Below are positions 18,001 through 25,784 of a stretch of 64,000 bases of DNA, one piece after another. The DNA is taken from the NCBI RefSeq assembly GCF_029360765.1, contig NZ_JARKNA010000001.1, positions 496,001-560,000 of the forward strand, written 5' to 3'. Source of the DNA: Terrimonas pollutisoli. GTDB lineage: Bacteria; Bacteroidota; Bacteroidia; Chitinophagales; Chitinophagaceae. Under the pieces are notes generated by a model. It worked only from the letters and a program-made list of their open reading frames with translations, made no database searches and had not been told where the DNA came from. Numbering within the stretch: the stretch's first letter is position 1; each line of letters begins with the position of its first letter. A program made the position numbers and the translations under genes.

Positions 18001-18233
18001 ACCAGTGTAGCATCCGATGCGGCATTAATCGAATACAGGCCGGAAGCATCAGTGGTGGTGCCTACGGAAGTTCCTTTGACAGTGACAGAAACAGAGGAAA
18101 GTTTTTTCCCACTTTCATCGGATACCGTTCCCGAAACGGTCTGCGCATTTGCGGCAGATAAACAAAGTAAGAGGGAAAAAGAAAGCAGTAGTTGGGTAAA
18201 ACCTGTTGCAACAGGCTTTGAATGTTCTTTCAT
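15087..18233 (-). CDS. SusC/RagA-type TonB-linked outer-membrane transporter
   Basis: A 1048-residue protein: signal peptide (LLLSFSLLLCLSAANAQ), a carboxypeptidase-regulatory-like domain (TVSGTVSDESGKKLSSVSVT, residues 32-110), a plug with VSSLGTGPGG-type and PLIVINGVPIDNTNFND motifs (about 130-255, including the GAPAAALYGSRAQNGVIMIT segment), and a 22-strand barrel ending in the hydrophobic GLGLNLNIKF. It imports oligosaccharides across the outer membrane with energy from TonB. It pairs with the SusD gene downstream and is divergent from the AraC regulator, which probably controls it. Confidence 0.95.
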   Translation of the reverse strand: MKEHSKPVATGFTQLLLSFSLLLCLSAANAQTVSGTVSDESGKKLSSVSVTVKGTSVGTTTDASGLYSINAASDATLVVSSVGYATIDMPVSGRKVVDITLLTAAQSLDAVVITALGITKQARGLGYSATNVKADELTINRTPNMINALQGKVAGVNISSLGTGPGGTSKIRIRGQSSIGGQNNPLIVINGVPIDNTNFNDNAVSVKGGGSYSDGGDGLSSINPDDIESMTILKGAPAAALYGSRAQNGVIMITTKTKGKGKGIGVSYNLNYMNETPLDFTEYQKEYGQGEGGKRPTTRNPTSGQWSFGEKFAPGMTHILFDSLTVPYEPQGSRIKEFYRNGQNISNTVTMEMGGDKGGIHFSLNNTDNLGIVPNNKFNRKTMNLGFNYNLSDKFSFGGNINYSRENNKNPPNIANQDNSIPTTLMALANSMPLSVLEANKYNAAGNEYIYSRFMNRTNPYWVLAEQFHNVKRDRIFGNVFTKYNILPWLFVQGRFGQDYWSRDEDFNNFPTGHASRPAVPGFANGVYTQEARRFRETNLDFLVSATKQFGDFDATLTGGGNQLRRTANINNVVVTDFFVRGLYTVQNGRAKDPIYTLIEQGVNSLYSSAEISWKRTLYLNGTVRNDWFSTLSPENRSILYPSVSGAYVFSETLQNIPWLSFGKVRIGYAEVGSDGSVAPYSDQLFYAVNANLINNPSGTPVPVGTSGTSIPNPNLKPSRVAETEVGLELKLFKNRVNLDFAAYRKITSDQIVQVQVSDASGFLNTSINSGKSRNLGYEALLNIIPVQKKDFRWEFTANASYNKTKVLSILTDKAGERITTATHVFNGEVRHVVGEEMGQIAGFGYATDDKGQRIFQANGLPLRTSSLVLFGSALPKWTGGFLNSFNYKGISLAVFIDFKLGNKMLSGTNFNAIRHGLHKITLEGRVDSVLGQGVNTSGGVNTKRAAVQTYWEHLRSQQIVERVIYNGGYWKLRQITLGYDFTKYVPAKWPIKGLKLDFIANNVLIIKKWVDNIDPESFGFASDNQVGLESPGLPTTRGLGLNLNIKF

Positions 18234-18455
18234 ATCGCAAGTTGTTTAGTGATGGAATAGTAGCGTTCTGAAACTTTTTTAATGTTCCAGGGTTCGCAAT
18301 CCTCGTCCAAAGTATTTATAGTCTCAAATAAAAACTTCCAAAAAAATACGCTGGTGAATTTTGTACTTGCCGGTGAAATAAATTCCCTTTCTTTATGTGG
18401 ACGAAATGTTGTTGACTATTCAGAGGTTATACAATTACTAATCAGCGAAGCTTGC
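18234..18455. promoter_or_regulatory. Divergent control region between susC-like and AraC genes
   Basis: The 222 bases between the ATG of the SusC gene (minus) and the preferred ATG of the AraC gene (18456, plus) should hold both promoters. An in-frame ATG at 18282 would extend the AraC protein through it, but that extra segment has no counterpart in typical AraC proteins. I see no strong palindrome. Confidence 0.45.
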
Positions 18456-19343
18456 ATGAACCAATTTGTACTTCAGCAGGGAAGTTGCAAAGAGTTGCGG
18501 TTGTTTCCGCATATTCTCGAATTGGGTATTAAAAAAAATATCTCTATCCAGCTTAACCATTTTCCGGTAACAACAACAGGCGGTATCAGGATATACTACG
18601 TGATGGAAGGGAAATTTGAATGGACCATCCAGCAACAATCATTTACACTTTATCCTGGCGATGTCGCATTGGTGTTGCCCGATCAGCAATTCGGAAGTAA
18701 TAATGGCGTGTTGGAGATTGGTTCTTTCTCCTGGATACATCTCTGCATACAAAAATTAGAAACAGGTGAAATAATCGCTGGCAAGTGGAGCGGCCTGACC
18801 GAAAACGAAGGGCTGGCGATCGGGAAAATGTTGCAGTTAAATAATTCGCCTGTGCTGTTGAAATGTAACGAAGCCGGTAGGATTTTGAAATCTATTCAAA
18901 ACGAATTGTTTAACCAGGAAATCGGTTTCCATGCCAGTGTCAATCATCAATTGGATGAATTGTTTATACAAATCACCAGGCATCTTACCCGGCAAAGTAA
19001 TCCCGGCCGTGATTTCCCCAAAACATTTATGAACCTTGAACAAGCCCTTCGTCAGAATCTTTCGCATCAATGGACGGTGGAGGAAATGGCGGCATTAGTA
19101 GGATTGGGCACAACCTTATTCAATGAAAAAGTGAAAAATTACTCTGGCTTTTCACCGATCAACTACCTGATCAATATCCGTATTTCGGAAGCCATCAAAT
19201 TATTAAAGCGTCCCGATATCAGCCTTACCGATATCGCACTCGATACAGGCTTTTATTCGTCGCAACATTTTTCTACCACCTTTAAAAAACTAACCGGCTA
19301 TACACCCAGTGAATTCAGAAAAAATCATTTAAATGAAAAATAA
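18456..19343 (+). CDS. AraC-family transcriptional regulator
   Basis: Starting at ATG 18456 (MNQFVLQQGSCKELRLFPHI) gives 295 residues, normal for a one-component AraC protein; a frame from 18282 would add 58 residues without family character. The N-terminal part is a cupin-like ligand domain (IRIYYVMEGKFEWTIQQQSFTLYPGDVALVLP). The C-terminus holds two helix-turn-helix units (WTVEEMAALVGLGTTLFNEKVKNYSG and ISLTDIALDTGFYSSQHFSTTFKKLTGYTPSEFRK). The gene diverges from the SusC gene and is followed after 11 bases by the kinase, so it probably controls both sides in response to a sugar acid. Confidence 0.88.
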   Translation: MNQFVLQQGSCKELRLFPHILELGIKKNISIQLNHFPVTTTGGIRIYYVMEGKFEWTIQQQSFTLYPGDVALVLPDQQFGSNNGVLEIGSFSWIHLCIQKLETGEIIAGKWSGLTENEGLAIGKMLQLNNSPVLLKCNEAGRILKSIQNELFNQEIGFHASVNHQLDELFIQITRHLTRQSNPGRDFPKTFMNLEQALRQNLSHQWTVEEMAALVGLGTTLFNEKVKNYSGFSPINYLINIRISEAIKLLKRPDISLTDIALDTGFYSSQHFSTTFKKLTGYTPSEFRKNHLNEK

Positions 19344-19354
19344 TTTTTAATAAC

Positions 19355-20914
19355 ATGAAGGTTATAATCACAATAGAATTAGGAACAAATGCCGTGCGGG
19401 TATTTGCATTCGACCTGAAAGGGAATGTGATCGGTTCTTCAAAAGGTTATTGTCCCACTTTTCACACCGAGCCCGATCACAGTGAGCAGGACCCCGAGCA
19501 AATTTTTATTACCATGTTATATGTGCTTAAAAATTTGCTGAATGAAAAAATTCATTCGAAAAAATACAAGGTGGCTACCATCTGCTTTAGTTCCTCCATG
19601 CACAGTGTGCTGGCTGTAGATAAAAACGGTAATCCCATCGGCAATGCTATCACCTGGGCCGATAACAGGGCGAACAAGGAAGCGCAGGAGTTGAAAAGCG
19701 CTGCTGCAGGTAATGCTATCTATAATGCGACCGGAACACCGTTGCATCCCATGTCACCCTTGCTTAAAATATCGTGGATAAAGAATAGTGACAAAGAAAG
19801 GTTCCGTCAAACCGCTAAATTTTTATCTATAAAAAGTTATATCATTCATCAACTGACGGGTGAGTATATTATGGATTACAGCATTGCTTCTGCTACCGGC
19901 CTGCTCAATATTCATAAAATAAAATGGGAACCTGATGCCTTGAAATTTGCTGGTATATCCGAAACTATGCTACCCGAGTTGGTGACTGTTTATACATCGG
20001 CGGGAAAATTGAAAAAGGCTTATCAGAATTCTCTTGGTCTTACCGTCGATACAAAAATTATTGTTGGCTCCAGTGATGGATGCATGGCAACGCTGGGTGA
20101 TGGTGTAAAAGGTGAGGGCAAAGCGACCATTACCATTGAAGACAGCGGTGCCGTGCGAGTGATGGGCAATAAAGTTTTGCAGGACGAGAAACAGCGTTTC
20201 TTCAATTACCTGCTTACGGAAAACTGTTATGTATCGGGTGGCCCTACCAATAATGGCGGTGTGATTTTCGAATGGTTCGCCCGTCAGTTTGGTGATTTTA
20301 AAAATCCGTTTGATGTAGAGCAGAGCATGCAGGAACTTATTACCGAAGCTTCGAAAGTTCCCGTTGGCTCTGATGGATTATTGTTTCTTCCCTACCTGTT
20401 AGGTGAAAGAGCTCCTATCTGGAATGCCAATGCAAGAGGAGCTTATTTCGGTTTAAATATCAAACATGAGAAAAGGCATTTTGTAAGAGCCACTATCGAA
20501 GGCATTTTATATGAGATATACAGCATCGGGAAAATATTGGAAGAACACCGTACTATTAAAAGCCTTTCCATCAACGGCAGTTTTGCAACCATTCCTTTTT
20601 GTTCGCAGATGATTGCAGATATGTTCAATAAGCCGGTGAGACTGCGGCAAAATTTTCACAGTGTCAGTTTCGGCGCATTCCTTTTAAGTGCAATTGAAAT
20701 GGGAATATATCAATCACTGGATGAAGCCGCAACAAAAGTAGAAATGCCGGATGAGTTTAAACCGCAAAAACAAAATCATAATGAATATGCAGGTTACTTC
20801 AGCATATTCGAAAGATTAAGCAATAGTCTTGCCGGTGAGTTTGAAGAGATCGCTAACCTGCAGCACAAGGATGTTGCGGCCCAGCGAAAAATTAAAACGG
20901 CCCTCAATAAATAA
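19355..20914 (+). CDS. FGGY-family carbohydrate kinase, gluconokinase-like
   Basis: A 519-residue FGGY kinase. The segment NATGTPLHPMSPLLKISWIK (around residues 126-145) is the signature seen in Bacillus-type gluconokinases (G-T-P-x-H-P-M-x-P), and AITWADNRA, GSSDGCMATLGDGVKGEGKATI (sugar/ATP site, around 231-252) and LFLPYLLGERAPIWNANARG (around 348-367) are canonical FGGY motifs. The first phosphate loop reads IELGTNAVRVFAFD where most family members have D-x-G-T; the D-to-E change deserves attention. It would phosphorylate gluconate or a related aldonate, in keeping with the GntP permease. Another aldonate or ketose is possible. Confidence 0.78.
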   Translation: MKVIITIELGTNAVRVFAFDLKGNVIGSSKGYCPTFHTEPDHSEQDPEQIFITMLYVLKNLLNEKIHSKKYKVATICFSSSMHSVLAVDKNGNPIGNAITWADNRANKEAQELKSAAAGNAIYNATGTPLHPMSPLLKISWIKNSDKERFRQTAKFLSIKSYIIHQLTGEYIMDYSIASATGLLNIHKIKWEPDALKFAGISETMLPELVTVYTSAGKLKKAYQNSLGLTVDTKIIVGSSDGCMATLGDGVKGEGKATITIEDSGAVRVMGNKVLQDEKQRFFNYLLTENCYVSGGPTNNGGVIFEWFARQFGDFKNPFDVEQSMQELITEASKVPVGSDGLLFLPYLLGERAPIWNANARGAYFGLNIKHEKRHFVRATIEGILYEIYSIGKILEEHRTIKSLSINGSFATIPFCSQMIADMFNKPVRLRQNFHSVSFGAFLLSAIEMGIYQSLDEAATKVEMPDEFKPQKQNHNEYAGYFSIFERLSNSLAGEFEEIANLQHKDVAAQRKIKTALNK

Positions 20915-20916
20915 TA

Positions 20917-20965
20917 CCGACGAGACATTAGAATCATATTATTGGTGGTTCAAAATGTCTGTCGG
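20917..20965. repeat. Inverted repeat after the kinase
   Basis: CCGACGAGACATT (20917-20929) pairs with AATGTCTGTCGG (20954-20965) with one mismatch. It starts 3 bases after the kinase stop and precedes the RraA-like gene; there is no T-tract. It could partly uncouple the kinase from the downstream operon. Confidence 0.5.
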
Positions 20966-21051
20966 GATTATACCATAGCTATAAGATTAAATTAATGTCT
21001 AAACGGTATAAACCATCACCTGATTTTAAAACGATAAAACTATTCAGCTGT

Positions 21052-21978
21052 ATGAAAAAATATTTTTTCCTTTTTATGAATGTATGTTTCGTTGCCTTTG
21101 TATTGCAGGCACAACAAGTGACACTCACTCCGGATCAAATAAAAGGTTATACGCCGGAATGGAAGGGTGAACGCTTTCCTGATGGCCGGCCAAAAGTGCC
21201 CGATAAATTATTGGAGCGATTGAAGAAAATACGACTTGAAGAGGGCTGGGGCATTTTACGTAACAAGGGGTATCATAACCAATTTGAAGGTGACTGGATG
21301 GTGCTGAATCCTGATTCAGCTATGACAGGAAGAGTAGTGACGGCGCAATATCTTCCATTGCGGCCGGATATGGATAAAATAATAAAAGATATCGGTAAAA
21401 CAGAAAAAAGAATTGGCGCCACCAATTCATGGCCGATTGATGTGCTGAAAGATGGCGATGTATACGTAGCCGATAGTTATGGGAAGGTGGTGGATGGTAC
21501 ATTGATCGGCGATAATCTTGGGAATGCGATCTATGCCAAATCACACAGGGGGGTGATCTTTTATGGTTCGGTGCGTGATGCTGAAGGTTTGGAAGAGATC
21601 AACGGTTTCAATGCATGGATCAAAGGCTACGATCCTTCTTATATCCAGCAAATGATGCTGGGTGGCATTAATATTCCTATCCGTATTGGTCGTGCTACCG
21701 TTTTACCCGGTGATGTGGTGCTGGCAAAAAAAGGCGGTGTTGTTTTTATACCGGCTCACCTGGTGGAAGAAGTGGTGCTGAATGCGGAATTTATTTCATT
21801 AAGAGACGCATTCGGTCATCAGCGGTTGAAAGAAGGAAAATATACACCGGGACAAATCGATACGCAATGGACCGATGAGATCAAAAAAGATTTCCTCAAA
21901 TGGATCGATGAGAATCCGGGCAAGCTGCCCATGTCGAGAGCAGAGCTGGATCAATTTATGAAAGATCGTACATGGTAA
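21052..21978 (+). CDS. Exported RraA-like aldolase-family protein, paralogue 1
   Basis: The ATG at 21052 (MKKYFFLFMNVCFVAFVLQA) begins a clear Sec signal peptide cleaved near AQ/Q (residue 21); a start at 20995 would bury it. The mature part is an RraA/HMG-aldolase-fold domain: GDNLGNAIYAKSHRGVIFYG and SVRDAEGLEEI hold the conserved Gly-Asp and Arg-Asp pairs of the 4-hydroxy-4-methyl-2-oxoglutarate aldolase family, and TVLPGDVVLAKKGGVVFIP the C-terminal motif. Family members cleave 4-hydroxy-2-oxoacids to pyruvate or decarboxylate oxaloacetate with a divalent metal; they are normally cytoplasmic. It carries N- and C-terminal extensions (C-terminus KYTPGQIDTQWTDEIKKDFL) shared with the paralogue at 24770. 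Confidence 0.85.
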   Translation: MKKYFFLFMNVCFVAFVLQAQQVTLTPDQIKGYTPEWKGERFPDGRPKVPDKLLERLKKIRLEEGWGILRNKGYHNQFEGDWMVLNPDSAMTGRVVTAQYLPLRPDMDKIIKDIGKTEKRIGATNSWPIDVLKDGDVYVADSYGKVVDGTLIGDNLGNAIYAKSHRGVIFYGSVRDAEGLEEINGFNAWIKGYDPSYIQQMMLGGINIPIRIGRATVLPGDVVLAKKGGVVFIPAHLVEEVVLNAEFISLRDAFGHQRLKEGKYTPGQIDTQWTDEIKKDFLKWIDENPGKLPMSRAELDQFMKDRTW

Positions 21979-21999
21979 GAAAAAAGTTGCAGGTTTCCA

Positions 22000-22018
22000 G
22001 TTACCGGTTTCCGGTAAC
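22000..22018. repeat. Small intercistronic hairpin
   Basis: GTTACCGG (22000-22007) and CCGGTAAC (22011-22018) form a perfect 8-bp stem with a TTT loop in the 79-bp spacer between the first RraA-like gene and the first enolase-superfamily gene. Without a T-tract it may protect or process the transcript and not end it. Confidence 0.55.
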
Positions 22019-22057
22019 CTGTAACAACAATCATATAACAATATAAAACTAAATACT

Positions 22058-23554
22058 ATGACACCTTCACAAAAAATCTTAAACAGGCTTGGTTTAAAGG
22101 ATACCGATAATGCAGAAATTGCTGTTACAGTTAACAATAATGAAGAGAAAGAAAATAGCAGGCGTTCATTCTTTAAAAAATCTGCTATAGGAGGTATGGC
22201 TTTGGGTGGCGCCTTTATGTTTTCACCCATTGAAGATATAATAGCCCAAAGCACTTCGAAGGTGAACCGCTACTCCGGTCCTTCGGATTTAAAGATAACA
22301 GACATGCGTTACTGTCTTGCAGGTGTAATGGGTGGAACCGCCATCATTCGCATTGATACGAACCAGGGTATATATGGATTAGGCGAAGTAAGGGATGCAG
22401 CCGATGTACGATATGCCCTGTTTCTTAAGAGCAGGATATTAGGAAAAAATCCCTGCAATGTTGAGCAGGTATTTAAGTCAATAAAACAGTTTGGTGGCCA
22501 GGCTCGCCAGGCCGGGGGTGTTTGCGCTGTTGAAATGGCGTTGTGGGATATATGTGGTAAGGCATACAATGTGCCCTGCTGGCAATTATTAGGTGGCCGG
22601 TATCGTGATAAGGTAAGATTGTATGCAGACACTCCTGAATCATCTTCACCTGAAGAACAAAAAAAGCTAATTAAATATCGCACAGAAGAGCAGGGTTATA
22701 CCTGGTTGAAGATGGACGTTTCAATTGCTAAGCTAAAAGGGATAAAGGATACCATGGTGAACAATAAATTCTGGGAAGATGCGAAGGGAAATCTTGCCCA
22801 ATGGGGCGACCAGGGTAATTATATGTCATATGGTAATACGCTGCATCCTTTCACACAAATACAAATTACCGACAAGGGCCTGGAAGTACTGCAAAGCCTC
22901 GTGGAAAATGTGCGGAGCATGATCGGTTATGAAATTCCTCTCTCCACTGATCATTACGGACATTTTGATTATAACAACGGAATACGTTTAGGGAGGGCTT
23001 TGGAGAAATACCGCCTGGCATGGTTAGAAGATGTTGTTTCCTGGGAATATACGGAACAATGGAAGCGATTGACAGATGCGTTAGAAACCCCTACTCTTAC
23101 CGGGGAAGATATTTTTCTTTTGAAATACTTTAAACCGTTGATAGATGAACGTGCAGTCGATATTGTTCACCCAGACCTGGCTTCTTCCGGCGGATTGTTA
23201 GAAACAAAACGTATTGGCGATTATGCTGAAGAATACGGTATAGCAATGGCGATGCACCAGGCCGGTACACCGGTTTCATTTATGGCGAATGTTCATTGTG
23301 CTGCCGCAACGCAAAACTTTTTAGCACTGGAGCATCACTCGGTTGATATTCCGTGGTGGGAAAGTTTGGTAAAAACAACCGACGGAAAAAAGATGATTAA
23401 TAAAGGATTTTCTGACGTTCCGCTTTCACCGGGGTTAGGTATTGAATTGAATGAAGAAGTATTGAAACAACATCTTCATCCGTCTGATAAAAATTATTTT
23501 GCTCCTACGCCTGAATGGGATGCCAAACGTTCACACGACAGGATATTCAGCTAA
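22058..23554 (+). CDS. Tat-exported enolase-superfamily (mandelate racemase-type) sugar-acid dehydratase, paralogue 1
   Basis: A 498-residue protein. A long n-region (about 37 residues) precedes the twin-arginine motif SRRSFFKKSAIGGMALGG, so export in folded form is expected. The catalytic barrel shows the three metal ligands at the ends of strands 3, 4 and 5: Asp in LSTDHYGHFD, Glu in WLEDVV, Glu in LTGEDIF, plus the late His in AMHQAGTPVSF. The strand-3 motif D-H-Y-G-H differs from the D-x-H-G-R of paralogue 2, which suggests a different substrate or stereochemistry. Superfamily members dehydrate aldonates or racemise alpha-hydroxyacids. It lies between the RraA-like gene and the transporter gene in one direction. 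Confidence 0.85.
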   Translation: MTPSQKILNRLGLKDTDNAEIAVTVNNNEEKENSRRSFFKKSAIGGMALGGAFMFSPIEDIIAQSTSKVNRYSGPSDLKITDMRYCLAGVMGGTAIIRIDTNQGIYGLGEVRDAADVRYALFLKSRILGKNPCNVEQVFKSIKQFGGQARQAGGVCAVEMALWDICGKAYNVPCWQLLGGRYRDKVRLYADTPESSSPEEQKKLIKYRTEEQGYTWLKMDVSIAKLKGIKDTMVNNKFWEDAKGNLAQWGDQGNYMSYGNTLHPFTQIQITDKGLEVLQSLVENVRSMIGYEIPLSTDHYGHFDYNNGIRLGRALEKYRLAWLEDVVSWEYTEQWKRLTDALETPTLTGEDIFLLKYFKPLIDERAVDIVHPDLASSGGLLETKRIGDYAEEYGIAMAMHQAGTPVSFMANVHCAAATQNFLALEHHSVDIPWWESLVKTTDGKKMINKGFSDVPLSPGLGIELNEEVLKQHLHPSDKNYFAPTPEWDAKRSHDRIFS

Positions 23555-23614
23555 TGAAAAATAGTTTCCTGTTTGTATAAGTAAAAAAACTGTATTGAAC
23601 CTTTAACCTGTTTT

Positions 23615-24742
23615 ATGGCTTCAAAAAGAAACGCTATCATTTTTTACAGCCTTGCAGCGGGTTGCCTGGTCTTGTATATTATCCTTACTGCGCTGGATAA
23701 ACATGAATGGTCGGGTTGGTTGCTGATGTTATTCTTCGCGGGTCTTGCTATTGCATTTCGAAGTAAGAAATTATTAAAAGGCCTTTCCTTTACGCTGATC
23801 ATTTTTGCTGCGGTTACATTGGCTTTATATCATCCTGAATATTTTCAGCAATGGGGTAGTTTTAAGTTAAGCGGGTTGATCATTCCATTGATACAACTGA
23901 TCATGTTTGGAATGGGCACGTCCATGAGCGTAAATGATTTTGCCAGCGTGATCAAAACACCCAAAGGCGTGGTGATAGGAGTATTGAGCCAGTTTATCAT
24001 TATGCCAATGATGGGATTTTTGTTAGCATCCGTCACCAATTTCCCTCCTGAAATCGCTGCAGGTATTGTTTTGATCGGTTGTTCACCCAGTGGTCTTGCC
24101 TCCAATGTGATGTCTTATTTGGCAAAAGCTAATCTTGCGTTATCCATCACCGTTACATCCATTACAACCTTGCTTGCGCCTGTTGTAACACCGCTGCTGA
24201 TGAAACTGCTTGCAGGTGCATTGGTAGAGATTGATGTGCTGAAAATGATGTGGGATATTATGAAGATGATCATTATTCCCATTGGAGCCGGATTAATTTT
24301 CAATAAACTGCTCAGCGGAAAATCACAATGGCTCGATAAAGCCATGCCGCTTGTGTCCATGTTTGGCATTGCATTTATCATCACCATCATTACTGCTGCG
24401 GGGAGAGAAAATCTTTTAACCATCGGCCCTGCACTGATTGGTGTAGTGGCTATTCATAATTTGTTTGGATATTTTTTGGGTTATTGGTCAGCAAGATTGT
24501 TTAAAATGCCGGAAAGGGATTGCCGCACTATCGCTATTGAAGTAGGCATGCAAAATGGCGGTCTTGCTTCCGGTATCGCCAAAGAAATGGGAAAGATTGC
24601 AACAGTTGGTTTGGCTCCTGCCGTCTTTGGACCATTAATGAATATTACCGGTTCTGCATTGGCAAGCTGGTGGCACAATCGTCAACCTGAAGAAAAAGCA
24701 AATGAAGAGGTAACAGAACAACAGGTTTTAACCGCTAAATAA
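23615..24742 (+). CDS. BASS-family sodium-dependent organic anion transporter
   Basis: A 375-residue membrane protein with about ten hydrophobic segments. Family motifs are LIMFGMGTSMSVNDFASVIKTP, GIVLIGCSPSGLASNVMSYLAKANLALS (around residues 149-176) and TIAIEVGMQNGGLASGIAKE (E-x-G-x-Q-N, around 305-324). BASS proteins import bile acids, but other bacterial and plastid members carry pyruvate, pantoate or ketopantoate with sodium. The charged C-terminal tail (EEKANEEVTEQQ) is cytoplasmic-looking. Placed between two RraA-like/enolase pairs, it is the probable import route of their 2-oxoacid product. Confidence 0.88.
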   Translation: MASKRNAIIFYSLAAGCLVLYIILTALDKHEWSGWLLMLFFAGLAIAFRSKKLLKGLSFTLIIFAAVTLALYHPEYFQQWGSFKLSGLIIPLIQLIMFGMGTSMSVNDFASVIKTPKGVVIGVLSQFIIMPMMGFLLASVTNFPPEIAAGIVLIGCSPSGLASNVMSYLAKANLALSITVTSITTLLAPVVTPLLMKLLAGALVEIDVLKMMWDIMKMIIIPIGAGLIFNKLLSGKSQWLDKAMPLVSMFGIAFIITIITAAGRENLLTIGPALIGVVAIHNLFGYFLGYWSARLFKMPERDCRTIAIEVGMQNGGLASGIAKEMGKIATVGLAPAVFGPLMNITGSALASWWHNRQPEEKANEEVTEQQVLTAK

Positions 24743-24769
24743 AATTTAACGTCAATACATTTAATTCTT

Positions 24770-25726
24770 ATGCGTTGCCTGAAATACTTATTTCCTTTTT
24801 CATTGATGATCTGCTTTCATTTCTCTGCAAGAAGCCAGCAGATACAAATTTCAAAAGTGCAGCTTATAGACCTAACACCCCTTTGGAAAGGCGAACGTTT
24901 TGCTGATGGTCGGCCGAAAGCTCCCGATAGTTTGCTTGACCGCTTGAAGCAGGTAACGCTGGAAGAAGCATGGGCCGTTTTGCGCAATGAAAATTATAAG
25001 TTTCAATATGAAGATGGCTGGCAAACTATCAATCCTGACAGTGTATTGGTAGGTCGTGCTGTTACAGCCATGTTCATGCCCGGACGGCCGGATATACATC
25101 GTGTTATTGACAGCTTTGGGCATTCAAAAGGCGGTAGAATAAAATCACAAAACTCCTGGCCGCTTGATCTGTTGGTGAAACGTGATGTTTATGTCGCGGA
25201 TCAGTTTGGCGCACATAATGACGGACCTACTATTGGCGATAATCTTGGCAATTCCATTTTTGCAAAAACAGGTAATGGTATCGTGTACAACGGCGCTATC
25301 AGGGATATAAACGGATTGAAGGAATTAGGATCATTCACTTCGTTTTTCCGCAGCTATCATCCCTCACATCATTTGAATAATCCGGCGGGACAACTGAACA
25401 CAACACTTGTTGCCATTAATCAGCCGACAAGAATTGGCAATGCGACCGTGATGCCGGGTGATGTTGTATTGGGAAGAGACGGCGGTGTACTATTTATTCC
25501 GCCGCATCTTTTAGAAAGAGTTGTGAAGACTTCTGAGATCGTAAGATTGAGAGATATGTTTGGTCACCAGCGATTGCGTGAAGGGAAATATACACCGGGG
25601 CAAATAGATACAAGATGGAGCGATGAAATTGAAAGAGATTTTTCAAAATGGCTCAATGATCATATTAATGAATTGCCTGTTCCAAAATCACAGATACAGG
25701 AATTGCTAAAAGCCCGTACCTGGTAA
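24770..25726 (+). CDS. Exported RraA-like aldolase-family protein, paralogue 2
   Basis: A 318-residue paralogue of the protein encoded at 21052. The signal peptide is MRCLKYLFPFSLMICFHFSA, with cleavage near RSQQ. The core has GPTIGDNLGNSIFAKTGNGI and GAIRDINGLKEL (Arg-Asp), then NATVMPGDVVLGRDGGVLFIP. The N-terminal LTPLWKGERFADGRPKAPDS and C-terminal QRLREGKYTPGQIDTRWSDE extensions align with paralogue 1, showing a duplication before or together with the adjoining dehydratase. An insertion in the loop after the Arg-Asp motif (FRSYHPSHHLNNPAGQLNTT) makes it longer. The role is inferred as aldol cleavage or decarboxylation of a sugar-derived 2-oxoacid outside the cytoplasm. Confidence 0.85.
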   Translation: MRCLKYLFPFSLMICFHFSARSQQIQISKVQLIDLTPLWKGERFADGRPKAPDSLLDRLKQVTLEEAWAVLRNENYKFQYEDGWQTINPDSVLVGRAVTAMFMPGRPDIHRVIDSFGHSKGGRIKSQNSWPLDLLVKRDVYVADQFGAHNDGPTIGDNLGNSIFAKTGNGIVYNGAIRDINGLKELGSFTSFFRSYHPSHHLNNPAGQLNTTLVAINQPTRIGNATVMPGDVVLGRDGGVLFIPPHLLERVVKTSEIVRLRDMFGHQRLREGKYTPGQIDTRWSDEIERDFSKWLNDHINELPVPKSQIQELLKARTW

Positions 25727-25784
25727 AAGTCAATTGGCAATACGCAATTGGCAAAAATCAATTAACCATATCAATTAAAAGACA

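Noticed and set aside
21052..21978. RraA as regulator of ribonuclease E
   Set aside because: Both copies carry signal peptides and the Arg-Asp motif of aldolases; a cytoplasmic RNase regulator would not be exported.
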